Positions 7,769 through 14,579 of a stretch of DNA of 25,465 nt are shown here, one piece after another. The position numbers and the translations under genes were made by a program. Below the pieces are notes generated by a model. The model made no database searches. It was not told the origin of the DNA and was given only the letters and a program-made list of their open reading frames with translations. This stretch comes from JBIICS01 sp044238735 (GTDB taxonomy: Bacteria; Bacteroidota; Bacteroidia; UBA4408): contig JBIICS010000029.1 of NCBI GenBank assembly GCA_044238735.1, positions 1 to 25,465 on the forward strand, read 5' to 3'. Each line of letters begins with the position of its first letter. The stretch's first letter is position 1.

Positions 7769-9086
7769 TTTTCAATTTAATAAAGTTATTAAAATAGTAA
7801 TAGGCTGAAAACCCAATTGCTATAAAATAAATTAGCTCTACCGACCAAATGCCTGTTAGCGTAAAATTTAATTTTAATGCAAATATATAGGTTAAACCTA
7901 TGTACAAAAACATAGTAATAAACTCAATTAAAAAAGAAATTTTTGAATTTCCGGTAGCAGATAATGCGCTTAGTAATGGTACACTAATTGAAAAAAGAAT
8001 TAGCGCGAAACATACTAAATTTAAAATAGGTAAGCCTTGTGTGCTTAGGTTTTCCTGGTTGGTAAAAATTTTTAACATAAAGTTTGGGTTAAGGAGCGTA
8101 ACCAAGGAAATAACTATGGTAAAGCATAAGGAAAGGGTTAGAACTTTCTTTAAGATGGATTTTAGAAGACCAATTTCATTTCTTCCGATATGATGACTTA
8201 TTACAGTGCTTGTAGACTGAGTGAAGGCAATTATAGGGCTCATTATAATCATGTATACGTTTCTGATTATGTTTGAAACCGCTAGGTATTCGGTGCTTAC
8301 TTTTTCTACAATCAAAAAAAATATAAACCAGGATAGCAGCGAAATCATAAATTGAAAAACTAAAGGATAGGAGAGAAGAATTAACTCTTTTAAAGCGTTG
8401 TAATCGAATCTAACTTTTAAATACAGGCCTGCTGCGTTTCTTCGATTATAATATAAGGTATAAAGTATAATAAAAAGTGTAGTTAACCACTCAGATATGG
8501 ATGAAGCCAAAGCACTACCTTTAATTCCTAATGCTGGAAATCCATAATTACCAAAAACGAGTAAATAATTTAAGATAAAGTTTAGTGAGGCTAATAAAAG
8601 TGTAGCATAGCTTATGATCTTGGTTTTGCCAATTCCTCCGTAAAAAGAGCGTATGGAGCACAAGATAAATATGGGGATAAATCCAAGAAATCGGTATTTC
8701 AAAAATGCCGCACTTGCATTCGAAACCTCAACTGATGATACAATAAGTTGTAAGATGGTTTCGTAGCTTAAATAACAAAATAATGTAAGTAAAACAGCTA
8801 ATATTAGCTGCAAAAGATTAGATTGATTAAAAAAGAGTTTTATCTGTTCCGGATTATTTTCCCCATTATATCGGGCAATTAAAATTTGGCTACCGCTCCC
8901 TAATCCAAGCGATAACATTAAAAATGTTGCATAAAATAAACCACTTATAGCCGAAGCGCCTAGTGCTGTCTCCCCTAATCTTCCTAAAAAAAGAGTATCA
9001 GTTACATTGATTAGTGTCTGCCCTATTCCGCTCACTATTAATGGCCACGTTAACACCCAGATGGATTTATAGCTGTTGTAATTCAC
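7755..9086 (-). CDS. MATE-family multidrug/cation antiporter
   Basis: 443 aa with about 12 predicted membrane helices in two similar halves, the MATE topology. The opening YKSIWVLTWPLIVSGIGQTL, followed by NVTDTLFLGRLGETALGA, is the family N-terminal signature. Further support comes from LGLGSGSQILIARYNGE in the loop after TM2 and AVSNIIRNVYMIIMSPIIAFTQ in the second half. Such proteins export drugs or metabolites in exchange for H+ or Na+; the substrate is not predictable. The start is a GTG at 9086, which gives the expected short N-terminus; no ATG fits better. It is probably the first gene of the MATE-lipoprotein-fmt operon and is divergent from the ABC permease gene. Confidence 0.9.
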   Translation of the reverse strand: MNYNSYKSIWVLTWPLIVSGIGQTLINVTDTLFLGRLGETALGASAISGLFYATFLMLSLGLGSGSQILIARYNGENNPEQIKLFFNQSNLLQLILAVLLTLFCYLSYETILQLIVSSVEVSNASAAFLKYRFLGFIPIFILCSIRSFYGGIGKTKIISYATLLLASLNFILNYLLVFGNYGFPALGIKGSALASSISEWLTTLFIILYTLYYNRRNAAGLYLKVRFDYNALKELILLSYPLVFQFMISLLSWFIFFLIVEKVSTEYLAVSNIIRNVYMIIMSPIIAFTQSTSTVISHHIGRNEIGLLKSILKKVLTLSLCFTIVISLVTLLNPNFMLKIFTNQENLSTQGLPILNLVCFALILFSISVPLLSALSATGNSKISFLIEFITMFLYIGLTYIFALKLNFTLTGIWSVELIYFIAIGFSAYYYFNNFIKLKNEIH

Positions 9087-9159
9087 GGGACCTAAAGTAC
9101 TAAAAGCAAAAGATTTTTCACCGTTTACTTTTTCTTTTTATTAAATTTAATGGGGTCTC

Positions 9160-10392
9160 ATGAAGAAAAAATTATTCATAAATGTTAAGCGATTAGTGCC
9201 TAATGCTCATTTGTCTTTTTCTACTTTAGTTTTAACTTTATTTTCTATAGTTGCGCTATTAGCACCGCTAATCTCAAATAACAAGCCGTTACTTGTGGTT
9301 ATTGATGGCAAATTGGAATTCCCTCTTTTAGAAGATGAAAAGTTTGATGAAAAAAAAATAGATAGAAGTACAATTATATTAAATCCTCCATTTTCATATA
9401 CTAATATTGATATCGATTTAGATAATGCTAATTATGTATCTCCTTTTTCAGAACAAAATATTCTGCATACTAAATCGAGGCATTGGTTGGGCACTGATTT
9501 AATTGGCCATGATGTATTGGCCGGAATAATTTATGGAGCGCGAATAGCTTTAGTGGTTGGATTTTTTTCGATGCTGGTTTCCTTAATTATTGGTTTATTG
9601 CTAGGAAGCATTGCGGGTTATTGGGCGGATGATCGAATAAAAATAAATTTATTTGAGATTATAATAGTTATTCCTCTGCCTTTTTTAATTTTCTTTTATG
9701 GATTTTATATTCATAAATACGACTGGATAAATGCTCTTGCTCAAAGCAATTTAAGTGTTTTGATAACTGCATCTAGGTCTTTCTTATATTCATTTACAGT
9801 ATTTATTGCAACAGTTTTTTTATTATTTCTAGAGCGAAAAATAACGAAGGCTTTTTTAAAACCCAGATGGTTTCTTCCTTTAGATTTTTTAATAAACAGA
9901 GGAATAGAGATTTTTGAATCGCTACCTACTATGTTTTTAATTATTGCTTTAATGGCGGTTGTTAAACCCTCCTTATACTATGTTGTGTTGATAATAGGTT
10001 TAACCTCGTGGCCACCCATTGCACGTTATACCCGAAACGAACTTCTTAGGATTAGAAAATTAGAATATATAGAGGCTGCTCATGCATTAGGTTTTGGAAA
10101 TGCCCGAATTATTTTTAAACACGCATTGCCTAACGCTATTAATCCAATTTTAATTGCTTTAGCATTTGGTGTAGCGAGTGCAATAATTGCTGAATCTACA
10201 TTATCGTTTTTAGGGATTGGTATAAGTACCGATCAGGTAACATGGGGGTCTATGCTTGCCAGCGCACGCCAATCGCCTGAAGCTTGGTGGTTGATTGTTT
10301 TTCCGGGATTCATGATTTTTATAGTAGTGCTTGCATTAAATAAATTAGGTGATGGTCTGGTTAAAAGAATGGATAACCGGATTGGAGTTTAA
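9160..10392 (+). CDS. ABC transporter permease, OppC/DppC/YejE type, with an inserted segment
   Basis: 410 aa, longer than the roughly 300-340 aa usual for OppC/DppC/YejE. Residues of about 20-40 are TM1. A periplasmic stretch with NNKPLLVVIDGKLEFP resembles YejE-like permeases. Then come HWLGTDLIGHDVLAGIIYG and TM2. The canonical cytoplasmic EAA loop, EAAHALGFGNARIIFKHALPN, starts at residue 305 and couples to an ATPase subunit. Between GYWADD (about 153-158) and INRGIEIFESLPTMF (about 245-259) lies an extra block of about 85 residues with two hydrophobic, probably transmembrane, segments. Oligopeptide-type substrates are likely. No ATPase, partner permease or binding protein is adjacent, so the rest of the transporter is encoded elsewhere. 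Confidence 0.88.
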   Translation: MKKKLFINVKRLVPNAHLSFSTLVLTLFSIVALLAPLISNNKPLLVVIDGKLEFPLLEDEKFDEKKIDRSTIILNPPFSYTNIDIDLDNANYVSPFSEQNILHTKSRHWLGTDLIGHDVLAGIIYGARIALVVGFFSMLVSLIIGLLLGSIAGYWADDRIKINLFEIIIVIPLPFLIFFYGFYIHKYDWINALAQSNLSVLITASRSFLYSFTVFIATVFLLFLERKITKAFLKPRWFLPLDFLINRGIEIFESLPTMFLIIALMAVVKPSLYYVVLIIGLTSWPPIARYTRNELLRIRKLEYIEAAHALGFGNARIIFKHALPNAINPILIALAFGVASAIIAESTLSFLGIGISTDQVTWGSMLASARQSPEAWWLIVFPGFMIFIVVLALNKLGDGLVKRMDNRIGV

Positions 10393-10417
10393 AAAAACAT
10401 CACTTGATTTTAAGGTG
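10391..10417 (-). terminator. Weak terminator for the S41 protease gene
   Basis: Read on the minus strand, a CACCTT / AAGTG stem with one bulged base and a 6-nt loop precedes ATGTTTTTTT. It fills the 26-nt gap between the convergent ABC permease and S41 genes. The stem is short, so this call is tentative. Confidence 0.35.
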
Positions 10418-10418
10418 C

Positions 10419-12035
10419 TTAATTCATTTTCTCCAATGCCTTCTGTATAGCCTTGTCTTCTTGTAAAAGTATTGGATAGTAACCTTCATTCTTAAATAAT
10501 AACCTTCCAATTAAAGCCTTTAACTGGGTTTTTATTAGCTTAAGAGAACTTTGATTCTTTGGTAGTTTCCCTTTTATTTTGTGAATTGCAACAAAGGATT
10601 CAAAATCATTTAATAGCATATTGTCAATTTCAAACTCTTTTTGGTAAATCGTAAATACAGGATATTTATCTTTTAATTTTGCTCTGTTATTATCACAATA
10701 ATGAATCGCATACTTATTAAATAAGCCACTATAAGCAACCTCATTTATAATTTTGTTTCTGCCGCTTGTATCTAAAGGGATAAATTCATCAGGTGTTATT
10801 CCCCCTCCTCCATAAACAACTCTTCCTTTACTGGTTTTGTATTTTTCTTTCTCATTAGTTTTTATACTATCGGCGTGATACAATTCTCCGTTCTGATATC
10901 GTTCCAACTCTTCTTCGTAATAATGTGTTTGTTTACCAATTTCGTATGGTTTCTGAATACATCTGCCAGAAGGAGTGTAGTAACGAGCAATGGTAAGCCT
11001 CAGCGCACTTCCATCTCCAAACTCACTTTGTTCTTGCACTAAACCTTTTCCAAAACTTCTGCGGCCAATAATGGTTCCACGATCGTTATCTTGAATAGCG
11101 CCCGCAATAATTTCGCTGGCCGATGCCGAACCTTCATCAATTAATACACACAACTTCCCTTTTTCAAAAGAACCATTAATGGTTGCCTTATATTCTTCTT
11201 TTGGTCTTGCCTTTCCACTAGTGTATACAATCATTTGTCCATCACTTAAAAATTCGTCCGCAATTTTAGTAGCCGCATCTAAATAACCACCCGGATTACC
11301 TCTTAAGTCCAGTATCAGGCTTTTCATTCCCTTAATCTTCAATTTATTAAAAGCTTCTAAATATTCTTTGTAGGTAGTGGCCGCAAAACGGCTAATCTTA
11401 ATGTATCCGGTTAAGGGTGTAACCATATAAGCAACATCCATACTGTATAGGGGTATTGCATCGCGTGTAATTGTGTAGTTTAGGATTTCCCTTACACTTT
11501 TTCTTTTTATCGCCACTTTAACTTGGGTTCCTTTTTTTCCTCTTAATCTTTTTACAACGTCTTCATTAGTTATTTTTATTCCGCATACATTTTTACCATC
11601 CACTTTCACAATTCTGTCTCCCGTTTGTATACCAAGTGCTTCCGATGGTCCGCCTGATATAGCCGAAACAACCGTAATGGTATCATTTAGGATATTAAAT
11701 TCAATTCCTATTCCATCAAAATTGCCTTCCATGCCTTCAGTAAGTGATGCTAAGTCTTTTGCAGGTATGTACCCCGAATGAGGATCGAGCTGCTCTAAAA
11801 TATTTTCTACAACTTTATCGCTTAGCGAATCCAGATTAACTGTATCTACATATTCTTCCTGTATGTATCGAAGTAAATTATCTATTTTATTGTTAGAAAT
11901 CTTTTTATTCTGACTTAAAGCATAGAAAGCCTGATTGATATCACTAAAGTAACTTAATTGGCGGCCAATGTATATCCCGATTACTAAAAATACAGCGATT
12001 AAAACGGGTAGATATAGGGTAGGTTTAATTTTCAT
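10419..12035 (-). CDS. S41-family C-terminal processing peptidase (CtpA/Prc-like)
   Basis: 538 aa. One N-terminal membrane anchor or uncleaved signal (about residues 8-26) places the protease in the periplasm. A PDZ domain (about 85-170) contains GPSEALGIQTGDRIVKVDG and recognises substrate C-termini. The serine protease core has LILDLRGNPGGYLDAA and GSASASEIIAGA with S305, followed 25 residues later by K330 in RSFGKG, the Ser/Lys dyad of the family. A GGGITPDE element follows, then a C-terminal region of about 110 residues. Family roles include processing or degrading periplasmic and outer-membrane proteins. The start at 12035 is set by the charged MKIKP before the membrane segment. A perfect TAnnTTTG lies 11 nt upstream. 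Confidence 0.93.
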   Translation of the reverse strand: MKIKPTLYLPVLIAVFLVIGIYIGRQLSYFSDINQAFYALSQNKKISNNKIDNLLRYIQEEYVDTVNLDSLSDKVVENILEQLDPHSGYIPAKDLASLTEGMEGNFDGIGIEFNILNDTITVVSAISGGPSEALGIQTGDRIVKVDGKNVCGIKITNEDVVKRLRGKKGTQVKVAIKRKSVREILNYTITRDAIPLYSMDVAYMVTPLTGYIKISRFAATTYKEYLEAFNKLKIKGMKSLILDLRGNPGGYLDAATKIADEFLSDGQMIVYTSGKARPKEEYKATINGSFEKGKLCVLIDEGSASASEIIAGAIQDNDRGTIIGRRSFGKGLVQEQSEFGDGSALRLTIARYYTPSGRCIQKPYEIGKQTHYYEEELERYQNGELYHADSIKTNEKEKYKTSKGRVVYGGGGITPDEFIPLDTSGRNKIINEVAYSGLFNKYAIHYCDNNRAKLKDKYPVFTIYQKEFEIDNMLLNDFESFVAIHKIKGKLPKNQSSLKLIKTQLKALIGRLLFKNEGYYPILLQEDKAIQKALEKMN

Positions 12036-12046
12036 AGTTTATAATA

Positions 12047-12054
12047 CAAATTTA
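12047..12054 (-). promoter_or_regulatory. Bacteroidota -7 element for the S41 protease gene
   Basis: The minus strand reads TAAATTTG, a perfect TAnnTTTG, 11 nt before the ATG at 12035. A matching -33 TTTG is not evident. The implied leader is only a few nucleotides. Confidence 0.4.
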
Positions 12055-12158
12055 TACTTATTTAAATGTTAGATACTTGTTTATTATAAATAAAAATCAA
12101 GCTTTCACCTTCTTTAACAATTCATAATCATTGATTATTTTCACCTCAATTTAAATCT

Positions 12159-12923
12159 ATGCAACGTATAATAACTTATAATATTAATGGGGTTAGAGCA
12201 GCTTTAAATAAAGGACTGGCCGACTGGATAAAGGCTTCAAATCCAGATATATTGTGCTTTCAAGAAATAAAAGCCAGTCCGGATCAATTTAATACAGCAA
12301 TTTTTGAGGATTTGGGATATCACCATTTTTGGTATCCTGCTCAAAAAAAAGGCTACAGTGGAGTTGCCATCTTAAGTAAAACCAAGCCATTAAATGTTAA
12401 ATATGGTTGTGGAATAGAATCGTATGATAGTGAGGGCAGAATCCTGCAGGCAGATTATGATCAATTTTCGGTTATAAGTCTTTATTTGCCTAGTGGCTCC
12501 AGTGGAGACGACAGACAAGTTTTTAAAATGAATTTTTTAGAAGACTTTATTGTTTACGTGAATAATTTGCGCATAGAGAAACCTAATCTTATAATATCGG
12601 GCGATTATAATATTTGTCATAAGTCAATTGATATTCATAACCCGGTTGCTAATGCCAATACTTCCGGCTTTTTACCTGAAGAGCGCCAATGGATGGATCG
12701 TTTTACACAAAGTGGCTTTTTGGATACATTCAGGGTTTTTAATCAAGAGCCCCATCACTATTCTTGGTGGACATACAGGGCGGGCGCAAGGGGTAAAAAT
12801 TTAGGATGGCGTATCGATTATAATATGGTTAGTGAACCGATGCGCGAAAAATTAAAAAGAGCAGCTATTCTTAAAGAAGCTATGCATAGCGATCATTGCC
12901 CGGTTTTATTAGAGATTGAGTAG
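12159..12923 (+). CDS. xth: Exodeoxyribonuclease III (AP endonuclease family 1)
   Basis: 254 aa, normal length. It cleaves abasic sites in base-excision repair and has 3'-5' exonuclease and 3'-phosphatase activity. Catalytic and metal residues are visible in order: N8 in TYNING, E36 in CFQEIKA, D149 and N151 in ISGDYN, and D245/H246 in HSDHCPV. The ATG at 12159 precedes the conserved first strand (RIITYNINGVRAAL). It is divergent from the S41 gene. It is followed by 114 nt before the next gene, with a possible small terminator. Confidence 0.95.
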   Translation: MQRIITYNINGVRAALNKGLADWIKASNPDILCFQEIKASPDQFNTAIFEDLGYHHFWYPAQKKGYSGVAILSKTKPLNVKYGCGIESYDSEGRILQADYDQFSVISLYLPSGSSGDDRQVFKMNFLEDFIVYVNNLRIEKPNLIISGDYNICHKSIDIHNPVANANTSGFLPEERQWMDRFTQSGFLDTFRVFNQEPHHYSWWTYRAGARGKNLGWRIDYNMVSEPMREKLKRAAILKEAMHSDHCPVLLEIE

Positions 12924-12987
12924 AATCCTTATAAACTTACCCAAAGTATAACTGCATTTTTTTCGTTTTAATTTGGCTGGCTTAATT

Positions 12988-13019
12988 TTTCAGGTTTTCT
13001 GAAATGACAAGTTTTTTTT
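12988..13019 (+). terminator. Possible terminator after xth
   Basis: A perfect 6-bp stem TTTCAG/CTGAAA with a 5-nt loop (GTTTT) is followed after 7 nt by a run of eight or more T (from 13012). The stem is AT-rich and the T tract is offset, so this is a weak candidate. Confidence 0.35.
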
Positions 13020-13037
13020 ATATTGTAATGATTTAAA

Positions 13038-13505
13038 ATGATGAGAGGTAATTCAAGTATAAGATTGTTTTTTACATTTTTGTTTTTTTCCTTATGGCTA
13101 TCTTCATGCACTATTCAGGAGGTGGAGTTTAAGGAACTTAAAAACATTAGAATGATAAAATTCTCCAAAGAGCTTATTGAGGCAGAAGTAACGGCAATAA
13201 TTAAAAATCCTAATTGGTTCGGGTTTAGGGTAAGAGATAATGATCTGGATTTGTATATGAATAATAACAGGGTGGGAAAAGCCAGGTTAGCCAGGGGCTT
13301 TAGGGTAGAAGGTAATTCTGAGAAAACCTATACATTTAAAGTTAAGGCAATACCAGAAGTTGATAATATTCTGGGTAATGCTTTAAGCATGATAACCGGC
13401 ATGGGTTCTAAAAAAAATTCTATGGGTATTAAGGGAGATTTAAAAGTAACTGTTCTTGGCTTTAGTACCAAATACAAGGTAAATCTTACAGAATATATTA
13501 ACTAA
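13038..13505 (+). CDS. LEA type 2 (LEA14/WHy-like) lipoprotein
   Basis: 155 aa. It has a type II signal peptide with lipobox LSSC (C24); the start is either of two adjacent ATGs at 13038 and 13041. The mature part has alternating hydrophobic strands with an early IIKNPNWFGFRVRDNDLDLYMNN stretch, the Asn-Pro and following beta-hairpin typical of late-embryogenesis-abundant group 2 (WHy) domains. A late KVTVLGFSTKYKVNLT strand closes the fold. In bacteria these are small envelope proteins of uncertain role, sometimes linked to stress. It lies 33 nt before a second lipoprotein gene, likely in one transcript. Confidence 0.75.
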   Translation: MMRGNSSIRLFFTFLFFSLWLSSCTIQEVEFKELKNIRMIKFSKELIEAEVTAIIKNPNWFGFRVRDNDLDLYMNNNRVGKARLARGFRVEGNSEKTYTFKVKAIPEVDNILGNALSMITGMGSKKNSMGIKGDLKVTVLGFSTKYKVNLTEYIN

Positions 13506-13538
13506 AATAAAATCATAATCAATTTAAATTTAACTAAC

Positions 13539-13940
13539 ATGAAAAAATTATTTTTATTTCTTATTATTTCTGCTTTATTTACAGCTTGCGAATCTGATAA
13601 GCTTAACGACGAACAGGCTAAGACCGTTGTAGAAAAATTAATTAACCATATTGCCGAAGCTAAATATGAGGAGGCAAATAGCTTATATTCAACCGATTTT
13701 CAAAATGCTGAACCTTTAGAGACCAGAAAACTTAAATTCGATCAGTTAAATTCCTCTTTAGGCAAGCTGATTTCAATGGAAGCTACAGAGGTTAAAAATG
13801 AACAACCAACAGGAGAAGAATCAAGAGTTACCTTAACCTATTCGGTTAAACACGAAAAGATAAATACTCGAGAAAGTTTTGTGGTTATTAAAGACGAAGG
13901 AGAGTATCGTGTTGCAGCTCATAACGTTGTTAGTGAATAA
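13539..13940 (+). CDS. Small lipoprotein, NTF2-like (DUF3887/DUF4878-type)
   Basis: 133 aa. It starts MKKLFLFLIISALFTACESD with a lipobox FTAC (C17), so it is exported and lipidated. The mature domain begins with an amphipathic helix containing KTVVEKLINHIAEAKYEEANSLYS, followed by a strand-rich part with VTLTYSVKHE and a terminal FVVIKDEGEYRVAAHNV. This helix-plus-curved-sheet order resembles NTF2-like domains such as DUF3887 or DUF4878. The family assignment is by pattern only. No catalytic residues are apparent. It ends 18 nt before alkB, so cotranscription is likely. Confidence 0.7.
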   Translation: MKKLFLFLIISALFTACESDKLNDEQAKTVVEKLINHIAEAKYEEANSLYSTDFQNAEPLETRKLKFDQLNSSLGKLISMEATEVKNEQPTGEESRVTLTYSVKHEKINTRESFVVIKDEGEYRVAAHNVVSE

Positions 13941-13958
13941 AACATTTTCCATATAAGT

Positions 13959-14579
13959 GTGCCTCTATTATTTGAAGACAACCTTAACAATTCGGAAAAT
14001 CTTTTACCCTATAATGGTGAAGCATATTATTATGGTAAGATTTTCAAAACGGATGAATCAGATCATTATCTCGATTATTTATTGAATCATATTAATTGGC
14101 TGAATGATCAGGTGATAATTTATGGCAAAATTATTACAGCCAGAAGAATGGTTGCATGGTACGGTGATAATCCATACAGATATACTTATTCTAAAATAAC
14201 CCGCGAGGCATTGCCCTGGACGGATGAGCTTTTATTTTTAAAACGCAGGGTGGAAGAAACCAGTGGTGAAACGTTTAACTCGTGCCTGCTAAATCTTTAT
14301 CACGATGGTACTGAAGGTATGGGTTGGCATCGCGATAATGAAACCGAATTACTAAGGGAGGGCGCAATCGCATCTTTAAGCTTAGGTGCCGAAAGAATTT
14401 TTAATTTTCGTCATGTTAAAACTACCGAAAAGGTTAACATACTGCTGGAAAATGGATCTCTTTTGGTAATGAAAGGTAAAACACAAACTTATTGGGCACA
14501 TCAGATTCCAATTTCAAAAAAAATAATTTCCCCTCGTATAAATTTAACTTTTAGAACCATTCGTGAACAAATACTTTAA
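13959..14579 (+). CDS. alkB: AlkB-family Fe(II)/2-oxoglutarate-dependent DNA dealkylase
   Basis: 206 aa. It oxidatively removes 1-methyladenine and 3-methylcytosine lesions. The iron-binding facial triad is clear: H124 and D126 in GWHRDN, and H181 in WAHQIP. The 2-oxoglutarate arginine is R193 in SPRINLTFR, with R199 completing the RxNxTxR motif. The N-terminal NLLPYNGEAYYYG and VAWYGDNPYRYTY (lesion-recognition lid) resemble the ALKBH2/3-like bacterial group more than E. coli AlkB. The start is a GTG at 13959, which gives the expected N-terminus. Its last 36 nt overlap the end of the opposite-strand P-type ATPase gene. Confidence 0.92.
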   Translation: MPLLFEDNLNNSENLLPYNGEAYYYGKIFKTDESDHYLDYLLNHINWLNDQVIIYGKIITARRMVAWYGDNPYRYTYSKITREALPWTDELLFLKRRVEETSGETFNSCLLNLYHDGTEGMGWHRDNETELLREGAIASLSLGAERIFNFRHVKTTEKVNILLENGSLLVMKGKTQTYWAHQIPISKKIISPRINLTFRTIREQIL

